Source: Colias croceus (Eukaryota > Arthropoda > Insecta > Lepidoptera > Pieridae). From it: a stretch of 64,000 nucleotides of DNA. Made by a program: the position numbers and the translations under genes. Every line of letters starts with the position of its first letter. Position 1 is the first letter of the stretch. The notes beneath the pieces are model-generated. The model saw only the letters and a list, made by a program, of their open reading frames with translations, had not been told where the DNA came from and made no database searches. The stretch lies in the NCBI RefSeq assembly GCF_905220415.1, contig NC_059555.1, positions 5,758,001 through 5,822,000 on the forward strand, given 5' to 3'. Positions 45,401 to 56,395 of this stretch are shown in pieces.

Positions 45401-48400
45401 ATAATATAAACTTTATGAATAATAACTTACCATAATCGTGAATTTGTAATAATTACTGAAACTGCTTTCGAAACGTTTTCCTATGTTCCTTAGCACGTAC
45501 ACGCGGTAGTGATCCTTCGTGAGTTTTGGAAGGAAACCATCGATACTGAAACAAAATTAAATATTATTTTTAAAAATTTAACAACATAATACATTCATAG
45601 CCCTTGTCCCCTAGTGAAGTATGGAGCAGATGCATTATGCATACATCTGTTTCGCTGATCGATATTTTTTTAGAGAAAAGTAGGTGATCAGGCCTTTGTG
45701 TCCTGCCAGACCGAGACATTTTTTCTTCGTCTCCACCGAGAATCGAACACGAGTTCCCTTGGTTTTCCGCTCACGCGTTAACCGCTGTACCAAGGAGGCG
45801 GTGTTGACCGCGGCGTTGACCGTAGGTAATAAATAATAGACTGTGGCTCCCAAAAATAAAGTTCATATTTTAATATTAGTAGCTGCCATAGTGAACACAC
45901 TATCTATATAATATTATAAAGCTGAAGAGTTTTTTTGTTTTAACGCGCTAATCTCAGGAACTACTAGTCCGATTTGAAAAATTCTTATGGTGTTAGATAG
46001 CCCCTTCGTCTAGGTATATAATATTATTATCATCACGCTAAGACCAACAGGAGCGGAGCAATGCGGGTGAAACCGCGGAGCACAACCAGTACATAAATAA
46101 AGAGCCTCACTAATATGGAATAGAAAAAGATAGTATGGACTAGGTCCAGATTATTTTTTCTTAGCTGAGTTTCTTTTTTTTTTAAGAATATACCTAATGT
46201 TATACTATATTATATATCTTATTCTAATAATATCATTAACGTTTTATCTATTAATGATAATAATGAGACGTTAACTATGAAGCGTGTTAACTATAAAAAA
46301 TGTTATGTTCAACTATCTTTATCTAATACTTTTTATCAACAAGTTTTAAAAGCACAAGATTTGGTCTAAGTTATAACATGATGAGAGTTTTTGATTGACA
46401 TTATTTAAAACCGCGTACGTTTAGAGCTAGCGCGCACAAGCAACTTTGTCTCCGCAACTACATAATTATTTTGTCTCTTACATCAACTCTATGGGCTAGT
46501 AAGAAAGTGCGCGCACGTAGCGACGCAACTCCCCATATAGTTGATGTGAGAGACAAAATAGTTGCGGAGACAAAAGTTGCTCTTGCGCGCTAGCTCTAAA
46601 TATTATCACAGTATTCTGATAAAAATATAAAATTTTATTTTTACATTGAAAGTGTAAAGTTTTAAACAAACTATATAAATATATAAAAAAAAATTGAAAT
46701 TAATAATTTATTTTCAATTATTATTAATAATATAATTTTTTATTTCTTTTTTTGAGCTTTTTTTCATAAAAGTTTAGCGCCTAATATTGAAATTGGAACT
46801 ATATGACCACCTATAAACATTACCCCCTTTAATCCATTTCAAATTCCTTTATTATATACTATTAATGAAAAAATAAATTTTAATTGAATAATTATTACGT
46901 CTTAACTTCCAGTCTTTGTAATAAAAAATGTTATATCTACTAGACAATAATTTTCCTCATAATATACGAAAATGTAAAGTTTATTTTTTACAATAATATT
47001 AATTTGTAAAATTCTGACTACTTAACGCCGACAAAAAAGTGATCACACAAAAAGTACCTAACATGAATATTTGCAAGAAACTTTAACCATCTAAAAGTAA
47101 ATTGAATAAACAATATTTTTTTGTATACGACTTTTAAAGAATAAAGTTATGTAGCGGTCCGCCCCAACTTTACATATAGAACATTACATTTTCTCTCTTC
47201 AATAACCATCCTCGTACCTACTTCAAGAAATATTATAGAAAAGAATTAACGAAATCGATTTTCTTCACATAAGCTAAGTATAAGTCGTCTCCGCTTATCT
47301 TTTGGAGTATTTGTATATAAACATTTACAAGGCCAAAAATCATATAGGTGGAGGTCAACGACTTAAAAACTTGATTGGAATAATTTTATGGGAAGTACTT
47401 ACAAAAGGCCCTTATAAATAATATTATGCTATCTAAATTCATAATTAATAAGGTTATTATGGTTACGGTTAGCTATTCCACATTAATCAATAATATTATT
47501 TTCTTTTATAAAAAACTGTTTTTACAGTTCACGAAATAATTTTAATAATACGACTAAGTTTAGGTACCTAATTGCGATTATCTATAATTCGTGTCTGAAA
47601 ACTGATGAATATTTAGTTTAAGTCTGAAGTCAAGGCATAAAAGTAACCCCAAATTAACAAAAACGCCCGAAGTAAAATTGGTAAAAGAATTTACTTACAA
47701 TTTTAAACACAAAATAACACAACAAATCAATCTTTCTATTTGTTATCAGCTAATGTTATATTTTTTAAAGGCACCCGTCATCACAGGGTGTTCGCGCCTC
47801 CTCTGGATTATGAGACATTTTTTGCTTTTATTTATTTTTTGCACGAATAATATAAAAATACAATATAAAAAAATATTTATTTTAAACAAAATTAAAAATA
47901 CTGGTATAAATTAGGAATAAAATGACTAAAATACAATAATTGCTTAAAATACTATAAAATTTAAATCAAAATTATTATAACAAATTCAGTAAAAACACGG
48001 CACAAAAACACTCAACTTAATCCTATATCACAGTAAAAACCTAAACTAATATCACACACTATTCCTTTGGTTGACTACGACTACAAAATTTCAACAGTAT
48101 TGTAGGAACGCAGACCTTACACTGCACCCAGGGCGGAAGGCAGATTCTCACCCGTCATCGCCATGCCCAATTTTTGCTCAGTAGCATATCTATTGCTTGC
48201 AAAAATTGGGCACTCGAGTAACAGGTGAGGAACCGTCTCTTCAACTCCAGGCTAACATAGACACGACGGATTCTCCTTCAGCTTGAATCTGTTCAAGCAG
48301 CTATTATTGGAGGTGTCAAGATTATGTGGGTTTTCAAGTTCATTTGAAGTCGCGTAAGTCAAGGGCATTTGCTATTAGCATAAATAAAAACTCCATTCTA

Positions 48401-51400
48401 TCCTACTAATATTATAAATGCGAAAGTTTGTAAGGATATGTGTGTGTTTGTTACTCTTTCACGCAAATACTACTGAACCGATTACAATGAAATTTAGCAC
48501 ACATATAGAGGGTAACTTGGATTAACACATAGGATCCCACGAGATCGGGAACTATGCGGGTTTTCCTTTAAAAACGCGGGCGAAGCAGCGGGCGGATTTC
48601 TAGTATATTGTATTCTATACTCACACAATATCTTTGTAACCTTTGACAAGATATCTTGGGTCTTGGAGTTCAAAAAACGCAGGCATAAGGGTTCTAAATG
48701 TGCAGGTTTTGTCCAATTTCTTCTTTACTTTTTCTGTAGAACCCTTGCAAATAATGATGGCTCTTTCTAGGTATTCCCGAGCTAAAACGAAATGAAAAAG
48801 TAATAATTATTAATAACATAATACAAAATTAACATAATTAATTATTAATAACATAATACAAAATTAACATAATGAAATTTGTCTCTGAAATGTGAATTAT
48901 GCTATCTAGGATAAGTGGAACCAAAGTGGTTGTAAAAGAGGCCTGGTTGTTTCTATATGGGCGTGATTAAGCTTTGATTCATATACTTTTGATAGAGCGA
49001 TCACAAGAAGTAAACAATTTGTTTTTAAAATTTTTATTTGCATGAGCATAATATATCACTAGAATATAAACGAATATAAAATTAACAATTATGTATCACT
49101 GAAAGATTTTGGGAAGACTTCACCTTACGATTTCGTTATGATATTTTATGAATGTATGATACTATTTTGGATAAATAATTTATGTTGTCTCTAGTTACAT
49201 ACAATTTTTTTTGACGAATAAAAGCTACTGCCAAAAATGTAGGACGAAGACGATACAGATAGATAGTTAAATAAGAAGTTAAGACTTCAGCTTTTATCCA
49301 GTAGCATCATAATGCTAATTATTTACTCAATTTACATAATACACAAGCGAGACTATGTTAATAATTATTATAACATTTTTTGCAGTTTCATAACTTTTTG
49401 TTATCAAGATATAGACCTTCAGATTCACAGTACCTACAGCTTATTTACATAAACATATTATTTTTCAAATATTACATTACAAATGACTTTTTTTTCATTT
49501 AAGTGAAGTCCTGTGTTCTCTTGTGAGGAATGGGGTAGATTTCACAATTTATCGACTTTTCTTTAATGACAAGAATGTTGTTTCCTGTTATAGCTTCCCA
49601 GACTGTGACATTTGTTATTAAATTTTACTAGGAATCTAACATCGATCAATTTGGATAGAAACTAACGCTTTAATTATTTTGCCTAGATTGATTATTCATA
49701 TTTTAATATGGTTTAAAACCTTCGTTTTCTTTTTTATTTCACGTGTTCATATGATACCAACGCTCTAAGATTACAACAATTAATAAAACTGCTTTTGTAG
49801 GTATAAACAATAAACATAGGTACTTCAATTATAAAATTATACAGTGTAGTGTAGCTTAATGCTATTAGTCAGAAGTGCGAGTAATTGTTGTTTTATTTTA
49901 CATTTTTTATATCCCTTGAACAATAGCTGATGTTCATGGCGCTAATAATGGTATTTAATTGGAAGCGAGTCTAAGCGAATTCTTTTTTTTAACAAATTAA
50001 ATACACACCTTAAAATTTTCAGAATTAAACCAGATTCAAGCCCCACACAAGCATCAGTTTTAAAAGAAAAAAAATATCAAAACAGGTTCGCCGAGTCATA
50101 AGTTGTGACATAGCAAATCCAAAAAAAAGATGAATGGAAACAAGTCAATAACTGCGTTAAAAACAACCGACTTCAAACTTGCACTTGCAACATTTACAAA
50201 TACAGACAAAAATGCTCATAAAATAAAAACTACTGGGCTTATCCGAATAAAATTTTTATGGGACCAATTCGACACCATCCCGCATCGAACAAAAAAAGAA
50301 TCACGTAAATCGGTTCAGAAACCTCGGAGTAATCGGTGTACATACATAAAAAAAAAACATACCGGCCGAATTAATAACCTCCTTTTTTTTGAAGTCGGTT
50401 AAAAATATCTCAAATCGACTGTGATTTGAGACTTTGTTTCTTTTTTTAATATACCTAATTAGATTGTACTTCATTTTATAATTTACCAAAAAAATTAATT
50501 AGGTATCTATTTATTTAAATAACGTCTCAGTTTTCCTTATTTCTAGAGTAGAGCAGTATTTTACTTATTCATAATTCTTAGTAACTATACTTAAATAATT
50601 CCCGAAATCTTTTTCATTTGTACCATATTATAAAAATTTTTTGATGATTATGCATTTCTCAGAAGTTAGTAATTATTGGCTTCTGACCTTAATAAGATAC
50701 AAAAGGTATTTTTTGGATTTAACTACCTAATTAAAAACAGCAGAAAACAACTCGTCTAAAATTATGGTACTTTATGATACAAATAAGACCAATCAAGATT
50801 AAGTACTCACTGCAATCAAATTATAAATACATAATATTATTTATTTATAATCTTTATTGCATACAAAACAAATACAAATTTCACATACACAGACAGGACA
50901 TTTGATGCAAAGGGCGGCTTTATTGCTTCAAGCAATTTCTTCCAAGCAACCCGAGCAACCAATGTATTGGAAAAAAAAGAAAATTAAGGTAGATTATGTA
51001 CACAATAGAAATAAAAAAAGGACATCACATAATAAAATAAAAGACAACAACAAAATTATGATTAAAAAAAATTCTAAAAAAAAACAAGAGAAATAAACCA
51101 AAAGGGGAAAAAAAAACACATGAAAATAAACAGTAAAAAAAAAAACAAGCAAGAAAAAAAAATATGACAATAATTAATAATAAAAATAATTAACAGGTTT
51201 GCAAATAGTGACACTTAACCATATTTTCATATATTACAAATATTGTGATTAATGAATAAGTTCCTTTATTAAAAGGTTATTAAACCAAAACAATTATGTA
51301 CTTATAACGCACGCAATAAAGTTGCAATACGAAGTCATCAATCGAGTGATTATACATTATAAATATTGAAGCCTTGAATTTATTTTAAGAACGGTCATTT

Positions 51401-53458
51401 TTATTTGTTTTATATTTTTTATTACCTTATAAATCAAACATTTCTTATTTAGAACGTCTGGTTCGCAAATTTGTGTTAAAATGCACCCGAAGAGTGTGAA
51501 TTACATGTATATTTCGATGCGCAAATATATTATCAATGCTTTGTATCTATGTACATTATAATAAATCTGTAGAAGGGTCAATTCTGTACATTGAAAATAT
51601 TGAAAAAATAAACACCAGGGGGTGTTACTGGATCGATACCAAACCCAAATATGTGATTAAAAAAATTTTTGTCTGTCTGTCTGTCTGTCTGTATGTTCAG
51701 GCATCACGTGAAAACTAACGGTTCGATTTCGATGAAACTTGGTATAATTATACCTTATTATCCTGGGCATAAAATAGGATACTTTTTATCCCGGAAAAAT
51801 ACGTAGAAAAAAAAATCGTAATTTTTCTTAATTTTTCCGCGCGGACGGAGTCGCGGGCGGAAGCTAGTATTAAATACTTTTACACATTTATCTTTTTTTT
51901 CGTAACCTAACTGGTGTAAGAAAGCTGCGTATTTTTATGATTTTTCCTGATAAATTTTCATAATATTTTTAAAATCCTAAGTATTTGAATTGTTTTATAG
52001 CTTATTTTTCGAGGCTATATTATATCATCACGCTACGACCAACAGGAGTGGTGAAACCGTGCGGAGCAGCTAGTGTTATAATAAAAATCAAAATTACTAC
52101 CTACAGCATTCAACTAACCAGATTAGTATATTAGCCATATACCTACTATTTTATTATTGTGTTCGTGATCAATAAATTTATTTATAATAATTTCCATAAA
52201 GTCGTAGTTAGGTAGTTAGGTAGCTAGTGTAAAATAAAATTAATTCGAAAATTTTGAACATTAATTGGCGATGGTAAATCTTTAGTTTTGTTTTAACATC
52301 GATCAAAGGTTTTTAAGTTCTGTTTGTATGTCAATGGCCTTTTGGCTAACATCGCGAAACACCATACAAAATAACACATATCCACAGATGATGATTTAAA
52401 TATTCTTCGATACGATCTACTTTTTATTAAATGATACTTTTTATTAAATGTAGAGTTTTTTTTGTACTACCGATTTTTCTTAAGAAGAAAAAGAGGCAGA
52501 CCGCAAAAAAGGTGGGACGAAGAGATTAGAAAAGTGGCTGGCGTCACATGGAACAGAGTGGCCCAAGAAAGACAAGAGTGGAAACGGTTGGAGGAGGCCT
52601 TTGTCGACTGGCAAACAGATCTACAAAAAATAAGCAAAATTCAAATAAGAGACTAGATTAAGGTTTACATTAGATTTTAAGTTTTATTTGTATTAGAATC
52701 ATATTATAATAATTGTAATGTGGATCTGAATACAAGGCTTTTTATTTTATTTATTATTTATTTTATTTACAGATTATTCTTATCCCCGCAAAAATTCTGA
52801 TTAAGTTATTTATTATCACTACATAGTATTATATAAAACAGAGTCGCTTTCTCTGTCCCTATGTCCCTTTGTATGCTTAAAGCTTTAAAACTACGCAATG
52901 GATTTTGATGCGGTTTTTTAATAGTTAGAGTGATTCAAGAGGAAGGTTTTAGTATATTATAATTTATTAGATTTTAGACATAGCGGTTGAAGCCGCGTGT
53001 GGTATGCTAAACTATCTTACCGTCCGTATTATGTAGTAATGTATTGTAGTAAGTTATTTTAAAAAATATTTTTAATTATTTTAATTATTATGTCCGATAT
53101 ATAACTTTAAAGAAAATAACATTAACAGTAAGCGCTTAAAAACGTTTTAATTATTTTCAACTATTTTAATAGATAAATTATAAACAATTATTTTGATCAA
53201 AGAAAACATTATTTAAAAGTTGTGTGCCTAAATTGGCTGTATGATATTATAAATTATTAAATTTAATTATCTAATTAACAACAACAAATACTCACAAAAA
53301 TCGGTCTTTCCAAAATGGCTCTGTTTTTTAATCCACTCCTCCAAGATATCGATGGCTTCATTAATCCTGGCTGGTGTGTTCAAATTGTATTGTTCCCGAA
53401 CGAATTTCATAGTGTCATCCCTGTATTCTAACATAGGGTTTTTTGGTATGCTCTCCAT
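42497..53458 (-). CDS. CRAL-TRIO domain lipid-carrier gene D (complete, 6 exons)
   Basis: Exons in transcript order: 53296-53458, 48625-48781, 45431-45545, 43907-44041, 43159-43375, 42497-42651 (163, 157, 115, 135, 217, 155 nt; 313 residues). Phases are again 1, 2, 0, 0, 1; exon 3 is one codon shorter and exon 5 one codon longer than in B and C. I chose the ATG at 53458 (MESIPKNPML) because it gives the 163-nt exon 1 of the paralogues; an in-frame ATG at 53491 would add 11 residues but lies within the likely 5' leader. Motifs: EEWIKKQSHFGKTDF, CKGSTEKVKKKLDKTCT, FRTLMPAFF, LPKLTKDHYRVYVLR, GVLVLFDYQEANILE, EGYSFRIRGLHFLT, RIHVHKD, LPSEYGGKEKS, GMPGSFRTLSVD. No signal peptide. Mobile elements crowd its introns, some within 30 nt of splice donors. 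Family role is hydrophobic ligand transfer; ligand unknown. Confidence 0.91.
42763..42931 (+). mobile_element. Helitron, GGGGCGGACCGCTAG type
   Basis: TCTAATATATAAAAATCAATG start after A, AACGGCCGAACCGATTTCG core, ends GGGCGAAGCCGGGGCGGACCGCTAG before T. In intron 5 of gene D. Confidence 0.75.
43528..43880. mobile_element. MITE with ~105-nt inverted arms, TA target
   Basis: GGGTGTAATCGTTAAGTGTGC at 43530 and its inverse ending at 43876; arms 43530-43634 and 43770-43876 also share TATCAAAAAACTTTAAACTG and CTAATGAGTAAAATG. TA on both sides fits Tc1/mariner-type ends. In intron 4 of gene D, ending about 26 nt from the exon 4 donor. Confidence 0.78.
44097..44178 (+). repeat. Short repeat with CGATCGGTCCACGACACAATA core
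   Basis: Third copy of the element at 20871 and 34383. In intron 3 of gene D, 56 nt upstream of exon 4. Confidence 0.6.
44215..44469 (+). mobile_element. Lep1-like Helitron with expanded TACTAATA 5' end
   Basis: TCCATAGGTACTAATATACTAATA... start, with the usual TACTAATA motif repeated about five times, then GTCTGTCTGTCTGTT, ends GGGCGATGCCGCAGGTGGAAAGCTAG before T. In intron 3 of gene D. Confidence 0.75.
45601..45803 (-). mobile_element. tRNA-headed SINE, family 2, degraded
   Basis: Minus strand: ACCGCCTCCTTGGTACAGCGG head, GTTCGATTCTCGGTGGAGACG, GTCTCGGTCTGGCAGGACAC body. It ends about 55 nt from exon 3 of gene D, over the branch-point side of intron 2. Confidence 0.72.
45903..46089 (+). 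mobile_element. Helitron, AAGCTGAAG type
   Basis: TCTATATAATATTATAAAGC start after A, AACGCGCTAATCTCAGGAAC, ends GGTGAAACCGCGGAGCACAACCAG; the final CTAG is mutated. Confidence 0.65.
46420..46600. mobile_element. MITE with TTTAGAGCTAGCGCGCA ends
   Basis: TTTAGAGCTAGCGCGCACAAG and CTTGCGCGCTAGCTCTAAA face each other; arms of about 40 nt also share CAACTTTGTCTCCGCAACTA. In intron 2 of gene D. Flanking duplication unclear. Confidence 0.7.
47153..47260 (-). mobile_element. Degraded Helitron 3' part, GCGGTCCGCCCC type
   Basis: TAGCGGTCCGCCCCAACTTTAC then CATCCTCGTACCTACTTCAAG, a diverged minus-strand relative of 42763-42931. Confidence 0.45.
48060..48310 (-). pseudogene. LINE polymerase C-terminus with Cys/His motif, broken
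   Basis: Minus-strand frame from about 48302: CLNRFKLKENPSCLC, a stop, then EETVPHLLLECPIFASNR, then GMAMTGENLPSALGAV and another stop. The C-x-C...ETVxHLLLEC pattern is the C-terminal zinc-knuckle-like region found after the reverse transcriptase of several insect LINE clades. Two stops mark it as dead. In intron 2 of gene D. Confidence 0.6.
48401..48603 (+). mobile_element. Lep1-like non-autonomous Helitron
   Basis: TCCTACTAATATTATAAATG start after A; ends GGGCGAAGCAGCGGGCGGATTTCTAG before T. Its 3' end is 21 nt from exon 2 of gene D. Confidence 0.78.
49500..49640 (-). mobile_element. Possible degraded SINE, family 2
   Basis: GTGAAGTCCTGTGTTCTCTTG then GAGGAATGGGGTAGA in plus reading resembles the 3' half of the family-2 SINEs in inverse; the tRNA head is no longer clear. 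Confidence 0.35.
50141..50402 (-). mobile_element. Interspersed TTAACCGACTTC repeat
   Basis: ACTGCGTTAAAAACAACCGAC left, ATCCCGCATCGAAC middle, GAAGTCGGTTAA right. The most complete of the four copies. Confidence 0.78.
50838..50975 (-). repeat. LINE 3'-end fragment
   Basis: Plus reading TATAATCTTTATTGCATACAAA then GGGCGGCTTTATTGC and CAATTTCTTCCAAGCAACC: the minus strand gives GGTTGCTTGGAAGAAATTGC and AATAAAG, similar to the 3' end at 27298. Confidence 0.5.
51566..51867 (+). mobile_element. Helitron-ended element with (GTCT)n microsatellite
   Basis: TCTGTAGAAGGGTCAATTC start after A; short GTCT run near 51669-51692; ends GGAGTCGCGGGCGGAAGCTAG before T. Confidence 0.78.
51990..52073 (+). mobile_element. 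Helitron 3' fragment
   Basis: TTTTTCGAGGCTATATTATATC then ACGCTACGACCAACAGGAGTG and GCGGAGCAGCTAG before T; the 5' part is missing. Confidence 0.6.
52462..52740 (+). pseudogene. RTE-type LINE 3' end (polymerase C-terminus)
   Basis: The frame encodes RRKRGRPQKRWDEEIRKVAG, then WNRVAQERQEWKRLEEAF, then a stop. The GRPxKRWxDDI...WxRxAQDRxxWxxLEEAF pattern is the C-terminal end of RTE-clade reverse transcriptases common in Lepidoptera. It is followed by an AT-rich 3' tail ending TTTATTTTATTTATTATT. 5' truncated, so it codes no working enzyme; antisense to gene D in intron 1. Confidence 0.75.
52816..53010 (+). mobile_element. Lep1-like Helitron, CATAGTAT 5' body
   Basis: TCACTACATAGTATTATATAA start, TGTCCCTATGTCCCTTTG core, ends GTTGAAGCCGCGTGTGGTATGCTAA. 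Confidence 0.7.
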
Positions 53459-53526
53459 GATAGACGGGCACAGATAATAAATAATATACAAGTACGGGTA
53501 ACTGACACCACCTCGAGTTCAAGAGT

Positions 53527-53558
53527 GACTGTGCCTACGTTCTATATGATACAGTATA
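53527..53558 (-). promoter_or_regulatory. Possible core promoter of gene D (TATA-like plus CAGTC)
   Basis: On the minus strand TATACTG starts at 53558 and CACAGTC has its A at 53530, 28 nt away. This predicts a leader of about 71 nt before the ATG at 53458 and would exclude the in-frame ATG at 53491 only if translation starts at the second ATG; position relative to genes A and B is what makes it credible. Confidence 0.45.
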
Positions 53559-54526
53559 CATATATAATCATACGTCATAGTTTTGTTTTTTAATACGATC
53601 TTTACTGTTGTGTGACGTGGTTTTTGTTAGGTGAAGATGAAGATAGATGAGGAAATGTTATTGTTTTAGAAATAAATAGGTAATTTCTTTTGTTAAAGTA
53701 GCTTTAGGTTAGGTATCTATTAAATTAACTACATCTACTGTATTTACATTTTATTAAAATAAACACAGAATTTACTTGTTATTATGAATTTTATGATTAA
53801 AACATGAATAAATATATGAATTATTAATAGTTTATTAAAACTAGTAAGTTTTATAAGCGTCACGTGAGTTAACTTTATTTTATAAGAAGCATTTTTAAAT
53901 TAGGTACCTTTTTCATTGCTGAATAGAAAAATAATAATCTCTTATGATTTATGAATATTAATAGATTATTTTATTGGCAATTACTGGATATCGTCATAAC
54001 ATTTAATTATAAATTAATATTTATGGAAAATTTAATTTCAAATCATAAAAATTTGTAGTTTTTTATATTTTTAAATTGTTAAATTCATAATATTTTTTTC
54101 GTGATATTTATTAAACCAAGTAAAACGGAAATTCTTCATCGGATCATCATATAATTATTAATTATTATTATCATTATCGTTAAATAAAATCTATATTTAA
54201 CAAATAAATTGAATAAACGTGATTGTAAACTAAAACCACTGACCATGGAAAATAATGCATAAACAGTTATCTTCGATGCAGATGTTATATAAAAGTATGT
54301 ATAAATATTTTATCAACAAAAAATATTAAAAAAACCCAGAGCAAACTAAATATATAAAAATATATAAATTTATTGTCAAAATAAATGTGCTTTGGTTGTC
54401 TCGAGTATCAATTTCATGTGATTATCACAATGATAAAAAAATTCTGCATAAAGAAGTGTTATTTTATGTTGTCTTTGTGTTATGTGCGATACACATACAT
54501 ATATATAATGTATGTATGTAATGTGT

Positions 54527-54760
54527 GACCGCCTCCTTGGTACAGCGGTTGATGCTTGAGCGCAGAACCGGGGCCCTGGGTTTGATTCCCGGTGGAGACG
54601 AAGAAAATAAAAATTTCTCAGTCTGGCAGGTCACAGAAGGCTGATTACCTACTTGTCTCTTAAGAAAATAGATCAGTGAAACAGACGTACGCATAATGTA
54701 CGCATATGCCAAGTGGGGTAAGGGGCAGCCCTTACCCCACTTGGGGACACGGGATTTCAC
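54527..54760 (+). mobile_element. tRNA-headed SINE, family 2
   Basis: GACCGCCTCCTTGGTACAGCGG head, GGTTTGATTCCCGGTGGAGACG B box, CAGTCTGGCAGGTCAC body, then a small duplication of the CCCCACTTGGGG-type hairpin at its end. Confidence 0.78.
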
Positions 54761-54819
54761 TTTATGGAATATAGTTTATACCTACAAAGCAATCAGAGTT
54801 AAAACTTTATATATATATA

Positions 54820-55038
54820 CTAGTTTTCCGCCTGTGGCTTCGCCCGCGTTTTCAAAGAAAAATCCGATAATTCCCGTTCCCGTAGGATTTCCGGGATAAA
54901 ACCTAGCCTATGTTACTCGTGGATAATGTAGCTTTCGAATGGTGAAAGAATTTTTAAAATCGGTCCAGTAGTTTATGAGCCTATTCATTACAATCAAACA
55001 AACAAACAAAGTTTTCCTCTTTATAATATTAGTGTAGA
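54820..55038 (-). mobile_element. Chimeric Lep1-like Helitron
   Basis: Plus reading CTAGTTTTCCGCCTGTGGC, CCGTAGGATTTCCGGGATAAA, then AATCGGTCCAGTAGTTTATG and TAGTGTAGA: 3' half Lep1-like, 5' half like 38797-38980. Confidence 0.7.
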
Positions 55039-55407
55039 TATATATAATATGTATATAAATGAATTATTAAATTGCTGTAATTAGCGTTAATACAAGTGTA
55101 TCTATGCATTTTTGTATTAATCTACTTGATTCATATAAAAATATAATGTAATGCCATAAGGAAACCAGTTGCATAGGAAGTATGAATACATTCATAAAAT
55201 ACTTGCATTAAACAAAGAAATATACCCAATTGTTTGTGAAGATATAAAGAAGTTCTATGTTCGACAACTGAATCAATTTTGATTAAACTTTCAATGATAC
55301 GTAATTGAAATAAATGAAGTCAATATAAAAACAACATTTGCAATACTAGCAATTGTTTCTTAAATAATATATATAATGTAAGATACATAATATGAACACA
55401 CATATTG

Positions 55408-55630
55408 CCAGCTTTCCGTCAGCGGCTTTGCTCGTGTAGTAAAAGAAAAACCTACCTATATAGATTACGGAATCACGAGAACGGTCTCGTGGGATTTCTA
55501 GAAAAAAAACCTATCCCATGTCCTTTCTCAGGTCTCAAGCTATCTCTGAACCAAATTTGAAGCGCAGTGGTTTTTCAGTTCAGCACGGACATACATACAA
55601 ACAAAGATGTAAACTCTATGTAAATTATAA
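55408..55630 (-). mobile_element. Degenerate Lep1-like Helitron
   Basis: Plus reading CCAGCTTTCCGTCAGCGGC, GTGGGATTTCTAG, TCCTTTCTCAGGTCTCAAGC; termini mutated. Confidence 0.5.
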
Positions 55631-56317
55631 TGAGAATAAATAATGAATAAATAATAATAATAAAAAAAGAAAAAGAAAAGATACAAAAATTACAATACTA
55701 GGTAATTAAAATTTTCTTGTCTATCTCATTGTACTTATGATCTGTAAATCAATTGATTAGGTATCTATTTCCTATTTTCAAAACGATTAAAACAACGCTT
55801 TTATTGTGCATTTTGAATAAAATAACTTGTTTTTAAAACTAAGTAAACACTCTTATGTTATACCTAAATAAACAAACTAAAACAACAAAAAACCGGTTTA
55901 ATTCTTACCGGTCTCTTTTTAAGGTTACTGTTATTAGTAGAACTTATTTATTACGCATTAAATAAAACGTTTTATTTATTTAGATCAAATTATCGCCCTA
56001 CATTCTTTATATATAAGTTCAGGTCTCTAGATTTTTCTGAATAAAGCTACATTTTCCTTATTTATTAAACCTAAATTATAAACTGTATGTTAAAGCTACA
56101 TTTTTAATACAAAAATAATATTTCAAATTATCGTATTATGAATAAAAAAAATCCTTATTACCTAAGCTAGAAAAATAGGTAGTAAAAAATATGTTAAACG
56201 GTCTAGCACAAATCACATTTTACATAAATTAAGATTATAAGCAATTGCTTGATGTAAATAATTATTGTTTACATCGAGTGTAATAAATAATAATAAGCTA
56301 AGGGTTCCGTAACAATA

Positions 56318-56395
56318 TCATCATTATCAGCCCATATTATATGCTCCCACTGCTGGGAAACGGGCCTCCTATAATGGTACAGGCTATATTAAATC
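56318..56395 (+). repeat. Lepidopteran LINE-tail-like fragment
   Basis: ATCATCATTATCAGCCCATAT, CTCCCACTGCTGGGAAACGG, GCCTCCTATAATGG and ACAGGC in that order; a better-preserved copy of the repeat at 1440. Confidence 0.55.

Larger units (their letters stand above)
45546..48624. other. Intron 2 of gene D (3.1 kb)
   Basis: Contains SINE 45601, Helitron 45903, MITE 46421, degraded Helitron end 47153, LINE C-terminus 48060 and Helitron 48401. 46610-47140 and 47260-48050 are AT-rich and show nothing recognised beyond homopolymer runs. Confidence 0.6.
48782..53295. other. Intron 1 of gene D (4.5 kb)
   Basis: Contains a possible degraded SINE near 49500, a TTAACCGACTTC element at 50141, a LINE-like fragment at 50838, a microsatellite Helitron at 51566, a Helitron end at 51990, an RTE-type LINE fragment at 52462 and a Helitron at 52816. 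48880-49490, 50410-50830 and 50980-51560 show nothing further; the latter is A-rich. Confidence 0.6.

Noticed and set aside
47678..47914. 78-codon plus frame
   Set aside because: Isoleucine/lysine/asparagine-rich chance frame in intron 2 of gene D, with no domain.
50130..50402. 90-codon frame with lysine-rich sequence
   Set aside because: Falls wholly in the TTAACCGACTTC repeat; related words occur in the copies at 23981 and 40709, so it is not a gene.
53459..53491. Upstream in-frame ATG of gene D (adds MYIIYYLCPSI)
   Set aside because: Would make exon 1 longer than in all paralogues and lies in the expected 5' leader; the ATG at 53458 matches the family start.
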